A stretch of 64,000 nucleotides of DNA from Actimicrobium sp034313845 (GCF_034313845.1 NZ_JAVIWN010000004.1); one strand, 5' to 3'. Counted from the first letter of the stretch, positions 34,229 to 43,859 are shown. Numbers and translations: made by a program. The notes: a model not told the origin generated them from the letters alone.

Positions 34229-35773
34229 ATGCATGCGCTTTACAGCGTCAGCGTGATCCGCCAGATCGAACAGGCGGCGCTGCAGCAGGTTCTTGCCGGC
34301 ACGCTGATGCAGCGTGCCGGACTGGCGACAGCCAATACGGCGCTGGCGTTGCTGACTGTGGCACCGCGCGATGCCAGCATCCTGGTTCTGGCGGGACCGG
34401 GCAATAACGGTGGCGATGCGCTTGAGGCGGCAGCACAAATGGCCGAAGCGGGCGCGAACGTGATGGTCCGGCTGTGCGCCGATCCGGAACGCTTGCCAGC
34501 AGACGCACGACAAGCGCTACTGAGGGCGCGACAAACATCGGTCGTCTTCATTGATGAGGTACCGCTACGCCGCTGGTCACTGGTCATCGACGGCCTGTTC
34601 GGCGTTGGTCTGGCACGCGCCATTGACGGCACCGCCGCCGACCTGATCCGCACGATCAACCGGCTCGATCTGAACGTGCTGGCCATCGATGTGCCGAGCG
34701 GACTCGACGCCGACCACGGCATGCTGATCGGCCAGACCGCCCTCCGCGCCAGCACGACGCTCACCTTCATCGGCGACAAACCGGGCCTGCATACACTGGC
34801 CGGGCGCGAACATGCCGGCACCGTTCTGGTCGACACGCTTGGCATCGATGGCGCACTGTATCCGCCGTGCGCACTGGAACTGTCCGGGCCGGCGATATTC
34901 AGATCGGCAGTGCGACCACGTTCGCATGATTCCCACAAAGGCAGTTACGGCGACGTGATGGTCATCGGCGGCGCGGACGGCATGACTGGTGCCACCATCC
35001 TTGCCGCCCGCAGCGCACTTCACGCTGGTGCCGGCAAGGTCCACGCCACGTTTCTCGGCACGGTCCCGGCCTACGATGCGTTGCATCCCGAGCTGATGTG
35101 CCGCAGCGCCAGCGGCATCGATGTCGGCAAGGCCGTGCTGGTCACCGGACCAGGACTAGGTACAAGCGCTGCCGCGGCAACGTTGCTCAGCGAGGTCTTG
35201 CACAGCGGCCGCCCGCTTGTGCTCGATGCCGATGCCCTGAACCTGATGTCCACCGATCCGGCGTTACAGCAACGGATCGCCTTGCATCCGGCACCCGTGC
35301 TGCTGACGCCCCATCCGCTGGAAGCAGCGCGCCTGCTCGGCTGCAGCGTCGAGCACGTTCAGGGCGACCGCACTGCTGCGGCAGCAGCGCTGGCATCACG
35401 CCTGCAAGCCATCGTGATACTGAAGGGATCAGGCAGCATCATTGCCCGGCCCGACGGGCACATGGCAATCAATCCAAGTGGTAATCCGGCACTGGCCAGC
35501 GGCGGCACCGGGGATGTGCTGGCTGGCTTGTGCGGTGCCTTGCTGGCGCAGGGATGGCCGGCATGGGAAGCTGCCACCGGTGCGGCCTGGCTGCATGGTC
35601 ACGCCGCCGATGTACTGGTGCGTGATGGCCATGGTCCGATCGGACTCACCGCCAGCGAATTAACACTGCAGATACGGCGCGAAATCAACCTGCTGAAACC
35701 GGCCCGCCAGGATGACAGGACGGGTGATGCTATACCAGTACCGGCTCAACCAACCGGCCGGCCGCAATCGTGA
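34229..35773 (+). CDS. nnr: Bifunctional NAD(P)H-hydrate repair enzyme Nnr
   Basis: 514-aa fusion of NAD(P)H-hydrate epimerase (YjeF_N, about 1-215, with GPGNNGGDALEAA and DVPSGLDADHG) and ADP-dependent (S)-NAD(P)H-hydrate dehydratase (about 225-505, with GSYGDVMVIGGADGMTGA and NPALASGGTGDVLAGL). It repairs hydrated nicotinamide cofactors. It follows dadA by 4 bp, suggesting coupling. Its last 44 bp overlap the end of the convergent ybbA gene. Confidence 0.95.
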   Translation: MHALYSVSVIRQIEQAALQQVLAGTLMQRAGLATANTALALLTVAPRDASILVLAGPGNNGGDALEAAAQMAEAGANVMVRLCADPERLPADARQALLRARQTSVVFIDEVPLRRWSLVIDGLFGVGLARAIDGTAADLIRTINRLDLNVLAIDVPSGLDADHGMLIGQTALRASTTLTFIGDKPGLHTLAGREHAGTVLVDTLGIDGALYPPCALELSGPAIFRSAVRPRSHDSHKGSYGDVMVIGGADGMTGATILAARSALHAGAGKVHATFLGTVPAYDALHPELMCRSASGIDVGKAVLVTGPGLGTSAAAATLLSEVLHSGRPLVLDADALNLMSTDPALQQRIALHPAPVLLTPHPLEAARLLGCSVEHVQGDRTAAAAALASRLQAIVILKGSGSIIARPDGHMAINPSGNPALASGGTGDVLAGLCGALLAQGWPAWEAATGAAWLHGHAADVLVRDGHGPIGLTASELTLQIRREINLLKPARQDDRTGDAIPVPAQPTGRPQS

Positions 35774-36428
35774 TCGTCCTGGCGCAGCGTGCCGCGATCG
35801 TGCGGTCATGCGTCACCAGTACCAGCGTCGATTTGCGTTCCCGATTGAGTTCAAACATCAGGTCGATGACCGCCTCGCCGGTAGCTGCGTCCAGGCTGCC
35901 AGTGGGTTCATCGGCAAACAGTAGCGGCGGCTCGGTCACGAAAGCGCGCGCCAGCGCGACGCGTTGTTGCTCGCCGCCAGACATGAATTTCGGATAATGC
36001 CGCAGGCGGCTGTCCAGTCCGACGCGGCCCAGCATTGCAGCAGCCTTGTCCCTGGCGTGATCATCACCACGTAGTTCCAGTGGCAGCATCACATTTTCGA
36101 GTGCCGTCAAATGACCGAGCAACTGGAAGGACTGAAACACGAAGCCAAGCTTGGCCATGCGCAGACCGGCACGGCCATCTTCATTGAGCGCAAACAAGTC
36201 CACGCCATCGAGGAAAATGGTCCCGCTGGTGGGCGTATCGAGTCCGGCCATCAGCCCGAGCAACGTCGATTTTCCAGAGCCGGAGGCACCGACAATAGCG
36301 AGCGTCGCTCCGGCGGGCACGGTAAAATCGATACCATCAAGTATGGTCAGTTCACCAGTCGCATCCGTGACGCGTTTGGCCAGCTGCCTGGCTTCAATGG
36401 CAAGTGGTACAGCAGAAGCAACATTCAT
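35730..36428 (-). CDS. ABC transporter ATP-binding protein YbbA-like
   Basis: ATPase of the LolD/MacB-type family: Walker A GASGSGKST, Q-loop FVFQSFQLL, signature MSGGEQQRVALARAF, Walker B LLFADEPTGSLD and H-loop VLVTHD. The start is uncertain: the ATG at 36446 overlaps the likely start of the divergent esterase gene, so I use 36428 (232 aa). In E. coli ybbA pairs with permease ybbP and lies next to tesA; here no permease follows. The 3' end overlaps nnr by 44 bp. Confidence 0.88.
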   Translation of the reverse strand: MNVASAVPLAIEARQLAKRVTDATGELTILDGIDFTVPAGATLAIVGASGSGKSTLLGLMAGLDTPTSGTIFLDGVDLFALNEDGRAGLRMAKLGFVFQSFQLLGHLTALENVMLPLELRGDDHARDKAAAMLGRVGLDSRLRHYPKFMSGGEQQRVALARAFVTEPPLLFADEPTGSLDAATGEAVIDLMFELNRERKSTLVLVTHDRTIAARCARTITIAAGRLVEPVLV

Positions 36429-36444
36429 ATTGGAAAGTTCAAGC

Positions 36445-37095
36445 ATGCGTAATGAGTCAGTAAGAAATTGGGAAGTGATGAAGTGGGCGCGCGTGGCGGT
36501 CCTGGCTGCCGTGGCGATGTGTGCAACGAGCGCCTATTCTGCATCAAAAGCAGTGCTTGTGCTCGGCGACAGTCTGTCCGCCGAATACGGGCTGGCACGC
36601 GGCGAAGGCTGGGTGGCGCTGCTCGAACAACGGCTCAAGGACGATGGCATCGATGCCACGCTGATCAATGCCAGCATCAGCGGCGAAACCACCAGCGGCG
36701 GCATCACGCGCTTGCCCGCGCTGCTGAGCAAGAACAAGCCAGCCGTCGTCGTGGTCGAACTCGGTGCCAACGATGGCTTGCGCGGACTGGCTCTGAGTGA
36801 CACCCAAAAAAATCTTCGCGCCATCATCAATGCCGCAAAAAAATCCAACGCCCGGGTCGTACTGGTCGGCATGCAACTGCCACCGAATTACGGTACCGAT
36901 TACACCAAACGCTTCGCCGCGATCTTCCCGACTTTGGCGAAAGACACCAAATCGGCACTGGTGCCGTTCATGCTCGACGGCGTGGTCACGCAGCCACTGC
37001 TGTTCCAGGCCGACCGCATCCATCCGACCGCGCAAGCCCATCCGATCATCCTCGACAATATCTGGCCGCAACTCAAGCCGCTCTTAAGCAAATGA
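36445..37095 (+). CDS. tesA: Periplasmic SGNH arylesterase/lysophospholipase TesA-like
   Basis: GDSL-type hydrolase of about 205-216 aa with a signal peptide (hydrophobic WARVAVLAAVAMCATSAYSA). Block I is VLGDSLSAEYG (Ser nucleophile), block III VELGANDGLRGL, block V DRIHPTAQAHPI (Asp and His). The ATG at 36445 has GGAAAG upstream; the ATG at 36478 would give a shorter, more ordinary signal peptide. It is divergent from ybbA, the arrangement known in enterobacteria, and 4 bp before selU. Confidence 0.9.
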   Translation: MRNESVRNWEVMKWARVAVLAAVAMCATSAYSASKAVLVLGDSLSAEYGLARGEGWVALLEQRLKDDGIDATLINASISGETTSGGITRLPALLSKNKPAVVVVELGANDGLRGLALSDTQKNLRAIINAAKKSNARVVLVGMQLPPNYGTDYTKRFAAIFPTLAKDTKSALVPFMLDGVVTQPLLFQADRIHPTAQAHPIILDNIWPQLKPLLSK

Positions 37096-37099
37096 ACTC

Positions 37100-38158
37100 A
37101 TGAAGTATCCGGCCCTGCTCCCTTTTGCCGAAGTGCTGCCGCAACTGGCACAGTTCGACGCCATCATCGATGTACGGAGTCCCGGCGAATTTGCCGAAGA
37201 CCACCTACCCGGTGCCATCAATTGCCCTGTGCTCGATGATGCCGAACGCATCCGTATCGGCACGCTGTACAAACAGGTCAACGCTTTTGAAGCCAAGAAA
37301 GCCGGTGCGGTACTGGTCGCGCACAACATTGCGCGGCATATCGAGACGGCGTTTCTTGACAAGCCCAAAGACTGGCAGCCGCTGGTCTACTGCTGGCGTG
37401 GCGGCAATCGCAGTGGCGCGCTGACGCACATCCTGGCCAAGATTGGCTGGCCGGCGATCCAGCTTGATGGCGGTTACCGGGAATTTCGCCGGCACGTCAA
37501 TACCAGTCTGCCGGAACTGGCAGCACGACATCATTATCGGGTTGTCTGCGGGACCACCGGCAGCGGCAAAAGTCGCTTGCTGCAAACACTGGCCGCGCAA
37601 GGTGCGCAGGTACTCGACCTCGAACAACTGGCCGAACATCGCGGCTCCGTACTCGGTGGCTGGCCCAGTGCGCCGCAACCCAGCCAGAAAATGTTCGAAA
37701 CCCGGCTGTGGCAGGCACTGCGCGGATTTGATAGCGGACGTGAAGTCTTCGTCGAATCGGAAAGCAAGAAGGTTGGCAATGTCCGCGTGCCGGAAGAATT
37801 GATGGAACGTATCCGGGCTTCGCCGTGCATCGCATTGGGCCTGTCGCAACCGCACCGGGTGCAACTGCTGATGCAGGAATATGACAATTTTGTCGACGCC
37901 CCCGACACGCTGGCCGAACAACTGTCCTGTCTGGTAACGATGTACGGCAAAGAGCGCATCGGCGTCTGGCAAACAATGGCCCGCGATGGCCACCTGCCGT
38001 TACTGGTCGACGAACTGCTGGTGCAACACTACGACCCGGCTTATCTGAAGTCGATCGAACGCAACTTTAGCCAGTACACGCAAGCAGTCAAACTGGATTT
38101 GCCGGATATATTGCCGGCAACCTTTGAAGCTGCCGCGCGACATTTGCATCCGGCCTGA
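37100..38158 (+). CDS. selU: tRNA 2-selenouridine synthase SelU/MnmH
   Basis: Converts 2-thiouridine to 2-selenouridine at the tRNA wobble position using selenophosphate. The 352-aa protein combines an N-terminal rhodanese domain (IIDVRSPGEFAEDHLPGAIN; catalytic C98 in VYCWRGGNRSG) and a P-loop domain (VCGTTGSGKSRLL). Both halves are intact. It starts 4 bp after tesA. The selenophosphate synthase gene selD, needed for this reaction, is not in the window. Confidence 0.94.
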   Translation: MKYPALLPFAEVLPQLAQFDAIIDVRSPGEFAEDHLPGAINCPVLDDAERIRIGTLYKQVNAFEAKKAGAVLVAHNIARHIETAFLDKPKDWQPLVYCWRGGNRSGALTHILAKIGWPAIQLDGGYREFRRHVNTSLPELAARHHYRVVCGTTGSGKSRLLQTLAAQGAQVLDLEQLAEHRGSVLGGWPSAPQPSQKMFETRLWQALRGFDSGREVFVESESKKVGNVRVPEELMERIRASPCIALGLSQPHRVQLLMQEYDNFVDAPDTLAEQLSCLVTMYGKERIGVWQTMARDGHLPLLVDELLVQHYDPAYLKSIERNFSQYTQAVKLDLPDILPATFEAAARHLHPA

Positions 38159-38164
38159 TCGCCG

Positions 38165-39115
38165 TCAGGCCAGCACAAGATCCGGCTCGGTCTGCCGCGC
38201 GGGAACCGATGCGGTCATTGTCAATTGCAGTGACGGTAGCGAGCCGCCGGCGCGGTAACAAAAACTGACCTGCAGCACGTCACCTTCGATCACATCGACC
38301 GGTTCATTGAACGGCAGGATCATGAAATTATTGAGCCAGTCGATGGTCGATTGCTGATCCATCAGGACTGCCAGGACATTTTTGGTAATGAAGCGCAGCG
38401 AAGTGACCGTGCCGCTGTGCGCCATCGTGAATTGCCCGCTCCAGCTAATCAACGGCTCGACATCGGTCTGAAAATCGAGCGTGCTGTAGACCTGCGGCTC
38501 GGCCATTTCAATCGTGTCGTCGGCATCCCGGGTCAGTTCGCGAAATTGCACGATCGGCGCGTTATACCCTTCAAAGTCGTAGTCCAGCTGCAATGGTTGC
38601 ACCGCCATGATGATCGCATCCGGCACGAACAGCGGCAGTGGTCCGCCGAAACGGGCCAGGTAGCGCTGCTTGAACGAGTCCATCATGTCGACCTGTTTTT
38701 CCCGCAGCATCGCGACATGAATCATTTCGCAGATCACCACATCGACCGGTTCCGGCGGCAGGTAGTCAAACGCATCTGCCTCGATGACCTCGACCTTGTG
38801 GACGTGCAGGTTGCGCGCGAGCAGGCGACGTGCTTCATTGACCATGTCCGGATTGAATTCCACGCACCAGACTTTTTCAGCGGTCGCCGCAGCAAAAAAA
38901 GACAGGACGCCGGTGCCACCACCCAACTCAAGAACTTTTGCGCCAGGGAACACCACCGCGTTGATCGCCGCCTTGAAATTTTTCATCCGGCGCTGATCCA
39001 TCAGCATGTTGTGATGGTATTGCAGTGGAATGAATTGCCCTAGATAACAACTTTCGATTTCACGTTCGGTCAACATCGGTATTTCCTGATTGTTAGGCTC
39101 GAAATGATTATCCAT
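38165..39115 (-). CDS. Class I SAM-dependent methyltransferase, PRMT-like
   Basis: About 316 aa with SAM motif I VLELGGGTGVLSFFAA, post I WCVEFNPDMVNEA and a double-E-like loop VDVVICEMIHVAMLREKQV, the last resembling the substrate loop of arginine methyltransferases. The C-terminal beta-rich part (LQLDYDFEGYNAP, VLMDQQSTIDWLNNFMILPFNEP) also fits a PRMT-style barrel. GGGGAA precedes the ATG at 39115; starts at 39160 and 39076 are alternatives. Substrate unknown. It is convergent with selU, 6 bp apart. Confidence 0.78.
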   Translation of the reverse strand: MDNHFEPNNQEIPMLTEREIESCYLGQFIPLQYHHNMLMDQRRMKNFKAAINAVVFPGAKVLELGGGTGVLSFFAAATAEKVWCVEFNPDMVNEARRLLARNLHVHKVEVIEADAFDYLPPEPVDVVICEMIHVAMLREKQVDMMDSFKQRYLARFGGPLPLFVPDAIIMAVQPLQLDYDFEGYNAPIVQFRELTRDADDTIEMAEPQVYSTLDFQTDVEPLISWSGQFTMAHSGTVTSLRFITKNVLAVLMDQQSTIDWLNNFMILPFNEPVDVIEGDVLQVSFCYRAGGSLPSLQLTMTASVPARQTEPDLVLA

Positions 39116-39445
39116 GGCATTCCCCGGTTCAATTAAAAGAGCAGACGCACTTTTCTGCATTTACTTGTTTTAGACCAACATAATCTAAAGTCACTCAGAT
39201 GTACATCTAGTTTCATTGCTGATGTGAGTGCCTGTCCAGCATGGCAAGCCGGGATACGTAGCTGGAGATACCGTTGACGAAGAAGATGCTTTTGTCGAGA
39301 CGCGACTGGCCCGGTGAAGAGAAAGTCAGGAGATCTGAAGAAACGTTTTATGCGGATAGATCAACAAATAAGCAATGTGGCAGGTGGAACAGGCGTGGCA
39401 TCGTCGCAAGAAAACGCGACGCCAACCACGCTAAACAAGCTTGCT
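39116..39445. promoter_or_regulatory. Intergenic region with a perfect palindrome
   Basis: 330 bp between the methyltransferase start and the glnB end. AGATGTACATCT (39197-39208) is a perfect 12-bp palindrome about 80 bp upstream of the methyltransferase gene, a candidate operator. I see no gene or terminator in the rest. Confidence 0.45.
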
Positions 39446-39781
39446 TCAGACGGCATCCGATCCGGTCTCACCAGTACGAATCCTGACGACTTGTTCGACA
39501 TTTTGAACAAAAATCTTGCCATCACCAATCTTGCCGGTACGTGCCGCCTTGATGATGGCATCGACCGCCGCATCCATTGCGGCGTCGTCGACGATTGCTT
39601 CGACCTTCACCTTGGGCAGGAAATCAACAACATACTCGGCACCACGATACAACTCGGTATGCCCTTTTTGGCGACCAAACCCTTTGACCTCGGTCACTGT
39701 CAAGCCGGTAACACCCACTTCGGCGAGTGCTTCACGAACTTCATCAAGCTTGAATGGCTTGATGATGGCGGTTATCTGTTT
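39446..39781 (-). CDS. glnB: Nitrogen regulatory protein P-II
   Basis: 112-aa trimeric signal protein that senses 2-oxoglutarate, ATP and glutamine status and controls glutamine synthetase adenylylation and NtrB. The T-loop GHTELYRGAEY contains the uridylylated tyrosine Y51, and the C-terminus has the signature DGKIFVQNVEQVVRIRTGE. AGGA precedes the ATG at 39781. It lies 60 bp after nadE on the same strand, as in other Burkholderiales, so GlnB rather than GlnK (no amtB) is preferred. Confidence 0.94.
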   Translation of the reverse strand, partial: KQITAIIKPFKLDEVREALAEVGVTGLTVTEVKGFGRQKGHTELYRGAEYVVDFLPKVKVEAIVDDAAMDAAVDAIIKAARTGKIGDGKIFVQNVEQVVRIRTGETGSDAV

Positions 39782-39841
39782 CATGGTGGATCCTTTGATG
39801 GGCTGACGCCGTGACGACAACAATGATGAATTGATTGTAAA

Positions 39842-41455
39842 CTACGCACGAAATTTCGATGTGATCGGATAGCGCCAGTCGCGCCCGAAAGCGCGATGCG
39901 TGACACGAATACCGACGGGCGATTGACGACGCTTGTATTCGTTGATCTTAATCAAATGAGTGATGCGGGCGACATCTTCGGTCCGAAAACCGGCTGCGAC
40001 AACTTCGTCAACACTGCGGTTTTCTTCCATGAACAGCTGCATGATACCGTCGAGTATTTCGTAAGGCGGCAAGGAATCCTGATCCGTCTGGTCCGGCCGC
40101 AGTTCGGCCGATGGCGCGCGGGTCAGAATGCGTTCGGGAATAATCGGGGAAATCGTATTGCGATAGGCGCACAAGCGGTAGACCAGCGTCTTGGCGATAT
40201 CCTTGAGCACGGCGAAACCACCAGCCATATCACCATACAACGTACAGTAGCCGACCGCCATTTCACTCTTGTTGCCAGTGGTCAGAACGATCGCCCCATG
40301 CTTGTTCGACAAAGCCATCAACATCGTTCCGCGAATGCGAGCCTGAATGTTTTCTTCCGTCGCATCGAGCGGCAACCCGGCAAAGTCGGACGCCAGTGTG
40401 CCAAGGAATGCATCGAAACAAGTGGCGATGGGAATTTCGTCGTAGCGCACACCGGTGCGCTTGGCCATGTCGCGTGAATCAATCCATGAGATTTCAGCGG
40501 TGTAGGGCGACGGCATCATCACGGTACGCACTTTGTCTGCGCCGAGCGCATCGACGGCGACTGCCAGCGTCAGCGCCGAATCAACCCCGCCCGACAAGCC
40601 CAGCAACACACCCGGAAAACCATTCTTGCCAATGTAATCGCGCACGCCCAGTACCAGCGCCTGATAGACCTGCGCCTCGACAGACAGGCGTTCGGCAATA
40701 TTGCCAGGCAACGGCACAGCGCCATCGAACTCAATCAGCTGCAAGTCTTCTTCGACATGCTTGAGTTGCGCTTGCAACTGGCCGGCCTGATCCATCACGA
40801 ACGAATTCCCGTCAAAGATCAACTCGTCCTGACCACCGACCAGATTCACGTACACCAGCGCCAGTCCCTGCGCACAGACATTGGCGCGCATGATGTCGTC
40901 ACGCAGATGCAGCTTGTGCATGTGATACGGCGAGCCGTTCGGCACCAGCAACACCTGCGCGCCGGCAGCCCGGGCGCGACCCGGTGCGCGCTCGAACCAG
41001 GTATCTTCACAAATATTGATGCCAAACGTCACACCCTTGACCGTGAATAGACAGACTTCCTCACCGGCGGAAAAATACCTTTTCTCGTCGAAAACAGCGT
41101 CATTGGGTAATTCAGCCTTGAAGTAAGTCGCGCTGATGCGACCGTCGACAAGCACCACGACGGCGTTGAAACGCGCACCCTCTTTCATGATCGGCAAACC
41201 GACCAGAACATGGAGGCCGGGAAACACTGCCAGGTCAGCAGCCAGCCCGGCGACTTGCTCGGCAGATTGTGAGTAAAATGCTTCGCGTAGTAGCAGGTCT
41301 TCGGGAGGGTAGCCCGCCAGTGACAGCTCTGGCGTCACCACGATGTCAGCACCTTGCGCGGCAGCACGCTCGGCAAACGCAAAAATCCTTGCGCGATTAC
41401 CGCTCAGGTCGCCGACGGTACTGTTAATTTGTGCAATGGCAACTTTGACTGTCAT
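39842..41455 (-). CDS. nadE: Glutamine-dependent NAD+ synthetase
   Basis: Last step of NAD synthesis. The 537-aa protein has an N-terminal nitrilase-type glutaminase domain (about 1-245; VTPELSLAGYPPEDLL with catalytic Glu, NICEDTWFE with catalytic Cys) and a C-terminal ATP-pyrophosphatase synthetase domain (LLGLSGGVDSALTLAVAVDAL, TTGNKSEMAVGYCTLYGD). The length fits the bacterial two-domain form. Followed by glnB. Confidence 0.95.
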   Translation of the reverse strand: MTVKVAIAQINSTVGDLSGNRARIFAFAERAAAQGADIVVTPELSLAGYPPEDLLLREAFYSQSAEQVAGLAADLAVFPGLHVLVGLPIMKEGARFNAVVVLVDGRISATYFKAELPNDAVFDEKRYFSAGEEVCLFTVKGVTFGINICEDTWFERAPGRARAAGAQVLLVPNGSPYHMHKLHLRDDIMRANVCAQGLALVYVNLVGGQDELIFDGNSFVMDQAGQLQAQLKHVEEDLQLIEFDGAVPLPGNIAERLSVEAQVYQALVLGVRDYIGKNGFPGVLLGLSGGVDSALTLAVAVDALGADKVRTVMMPSPYTAEISWIDSRDMAKRTGVRYDEIPIATCFDAFLGTLASDFAGLPLDATEENIQARIRGTMLMALSNKHGAIVLTTGNKSEMAVGYCTLYGDMAGGFAVLKDIAKTLVYRLCAYRNTISPIIPERILTRAPSAELRPDQTDQDSLPPYEILDGIMQLFMEENRSVDEVVAAGFRTEDVARITHLIKINEYKRRQSPVGIRVTHRAFGRDWRYPITSKFRA

Positions 41456-41583
41456 GGATGCAATTCTTCAAGCAAGAGATTCAAGCGGGTCGGCAGCATA
41501 GGCAACCGGAAGAACTACCGATGGTTGTCACACGCCTCCGCTCGCTACGTTAAAACGGCATAAAAGCCACATAGGGAAACTCT

Positions 41584-42747
41584 GTGAATTATCGCACGCA
41601 AATCATCTCCTCCCTGAGTGCCGTCGGCCAGCCTGCATGGGATGGCCTGCTGGCTTTGCAGGACGATGCCAACCCGTTCCTGTCGTACGCTTTTCTGGAT
41701 GCTTTGCATGAGACCGGTTGTGCGTCCATCGCCTCCGGCTGGCAACCGCAATTCCTGATTTTATGGGATGACGAGGCGTCAACACCGCAGCTGGTCGCAG
41801 CTATGCCGCTCTATGCAAAGATGCATTCGTACGGCGAGTACGTGTTCGACTGGGCCTGGGCCGATGCCTACCAGCGCAATGGCCTCGACTATTATCCGAA
41901 GCTGCTGTCATCCATTCCCTTTACACCAGTAACAGGTGGCCGCTTGCTGGCGCGCGATGACGCTGCACGCACTGCGCTGGTGGAAGCGCTGTGCGCCATA
42001 CAGGTCAACAGCCAGGTGTCCTCGACGCATGTGCTGTATCCCCCTGAAGCACAGGCAAGCCAGTTGAAAGAGGCCGGCTTCATGTTGCGCGCCGGCGTAC
42101 AGTTTCATTGGCTCAATCCTGGCTATGCCAGCTTCGATGATTTCCTCGAGTCGCTGGAGCGCAAGAAGCGCAAGAACATCCGGGCCGAACGACGCAAGGT
42201 TGCCGAACAAGGCATTGTTTTCCGCCAGGTTGCCGGCACCGATGCCAGCGCAGCTGATTGGGAATTTTTTAATCGCTGCTATGCGCAAACCTATACCGAA
42301 CACCATTCAACGCCGTATCTCAGCCTCGAGTTCTTCCTGCGCATCGGTGCCACGATGGGTCACAACATCCTGTTGATCATCGCAGAGCGGGCCGGCAGTC
42401 CCATCGCGGCATCGCTGGTTATCCACAATGGCCATACGCTTTACGGGCGCTATTGGGGTGCCATTGCCGATGTCCCTTGTCTGCATTTCGAGACAGCGTA
42501 TTACCAGCCACTCGAATATTGCATTGCCAATGGTCTGACCTGTTTTGAAGGCGGCGCTCAGGGCGAGCACAAGATGGCACGCGGTTTCCTTCCACAAAAA
42601 ACCTGGTCCGCACACTGGCTGGCGCACCCGTCTTTTTCAGATGCGATTGAACGCTTTCTGGAACGTGAAACCGGCGGTATCGAGTCCTACATGGATGAAC
42701 TGCACGAACGCAATCCGTTCCGCACTGCCAATAGCGCCGACATCTGA
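41584..42747 (+). CDS. GNAT/FemAB-like protein (COG3146, DUF482)
   Basis: 387-aa protein of the peptidogalycan biosynthesis/recognition family: AMPLYAKMHSYGEYVFDWAWADAY, FLESLERKKRKNIRAERRKV, SLEFFLRIGATMGHNILLIIAE and FEGGAQGEHKMARGFLP are the family landmarks. The fold is a duplicated GNAT-like domain; substrate unknown. It begins with GTG, with GGGAAA upstream. The AxYGxYWG-type strand (GRYWGAIADVPCLHFE) supports acyltransferase ancestry. Confidence 0.87.
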   Translation: MNYRTQIISSLSAVGQPAWDGLLALQDDANPFLSYAFLDALHETGCASIASGWQPQFLILWDDEASTPQLVAAMPLYAKMHSYGEYVFDWAWADAYQRNGLDYYPKLLSSIPFTPVTGGRLLARDDAARTALVEALCAIQVNSQVSSTHVLYPPEAQASQLKEAGFMLRAGVQFHWLNPGYASFDDFLESLERKKRKNIRAERRKVAEQGIVFRQVAGTDASAADWEFFNRCYAQTYTEHHSTPYLSLEFFLRIGATMGHNILLIIAERAGSPIAASLVIHNGHTLYGRYWGAIADVPCLHFETAYYQPLEYCIANGLTCFEGGAQGEHKMARGFLPQKTWSAHWLAHPSFSDAIERFLERETGGIESYMDELHERNPFRTANSADI

Positions 42748-42816
42748 CCAGGTCGGTTGACGGCAGCGTCCGTGCGCGGGTAGCGTGTAGCATGTTTATT
42801 TGACACGTTCCTTACC

Positions 42817-43848
42817 ATGAGCCTGCACGCCTCTTCGACTCCCGCCATGCCGTCCCGCAACCGGATCGGGCGCTTTCACATCACGCGCGAACTTGGTCGC
42901 GGAACGCTCAGCACCGTGTATCTGGGACATGATCCGATCATCGACAGACCGGTCGCGATCAAGACGTTTCACTGCAACCTGTCGCCGCAACAACGCCGCA
43001 TGCAGGACCGGCAACTCATCAACGAAGCGCGTGCGACAGCGCGACTGTCTCATCCGCACATCGTGACGATCTTTGAAGCCTCCATTGAGGGACCGGAAAC
43101 GTATCTTGTGATGGAGCACCTCGAGGGCAGTGCGCTGAGCACCCTGCTCAACACCGGCCACAACTTTGAATTCGACGGGATCGCCGCGATCTGCTCCAAG
43201 CTGGCCGGTGCGCTCGATCATGCCCATCGTCACCACGTCGTGCATCGGGATATCAAGCCGGCCAATATTTTTCTGGTCGACGATCATCAACCCAAGCTGA
43301 TTGACTTTGGCATCGCACGCGCACCGAACCGCGTCGCTGTCCACATCGCTTCCACCGACAATCCCAACACGCTGTTTTGCAACAACCTGCTCGGCACGCC
43401 CAACTACATGTCCCCCGAGCAGGGCAGCGGCCAGCGCGTCGACCACCGGACCGATATCTATTCGCTCGGTGCCGTCATGTATCAAATGCTGACAGGGCGC
43501 ACGCCGTTTCATGCGGTCGAGACGGACACGCTGCTTGAACTGATCAAGAACGACATTCCGGAGCATCCCCATGCGCTCGATGCGAGGATGCCGAAGGCGT
43601 TATCACGCATCGCCATGAAAGCCATGAGCAAGCAGCCCAACAAGCGATATCAACACGCGGCCGACATGATGCTGGATATCCGGCGTTATCTGGCCGCCAG
43701 CAAACTCACCCGGCGACGACTGCGCATGGCCTTGAGCGAACCTGAAGCACGACACGCGACCGCTGGCATGCCGACGCCACGCAGCGTCCTGCTACTCTGC
43801 TGTGCTGCATTGGGCGCAGCGCTCGCCGTCTGGTTACTGCTGCGCTAG
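42817..43848 (+). CDS. Membrane-anchored Hanks-type serine/threonine kinase
   Basis: 343-aa kinase. N-lobe: GRGTLSTVYLGHD and catalytic lysine K49 (VAIKT). C-lobe: HRDIKPANIFLV (catalytic D145), DFG motif at 163-165, and GTPNYMSPEQ activation segment. A C-terminal hydrophobic helix (SVLLLCCAALGAALAVWLLL) anchors it in the inner membrane without a sensor domain outside. All catalytic residues are present. It ends 11 bp from the convergent HDOD-GAF gene, which may belong to the same pathway. Confidence 0.93.
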   Translation: MSLHASSTPAMPSRNRIGRFHITRELGRGTLSTVYLGHDPIIDRPVAIKTFHCNLSPQQRRMQDRQLINEARATARLSHPHIVTIFEASIEGPETYLVMEHLEGSALSTLLNTGHNFEFDGIAAICSKLAGALDHAHRHHVVHRDIKPANIFLVDDHQPKLIDFGIARAPNRVAVHIASTDNPNTLFCNNLLGTPNYMSPEQGSGQRVDHRTDIYSLGAVMYQMLTGRTPFHAVETDTLLELIKNDIPEHPHALDARMPKALSRIAMKAMSKQPNKRYQHAADMMLDIRRYLAASKLTRRRLRMALSEPEARHATAGMPTPRSVLLLCCAALGAALAVWLLLR

Positions 43849-43859
43849 GATCATGGCGA

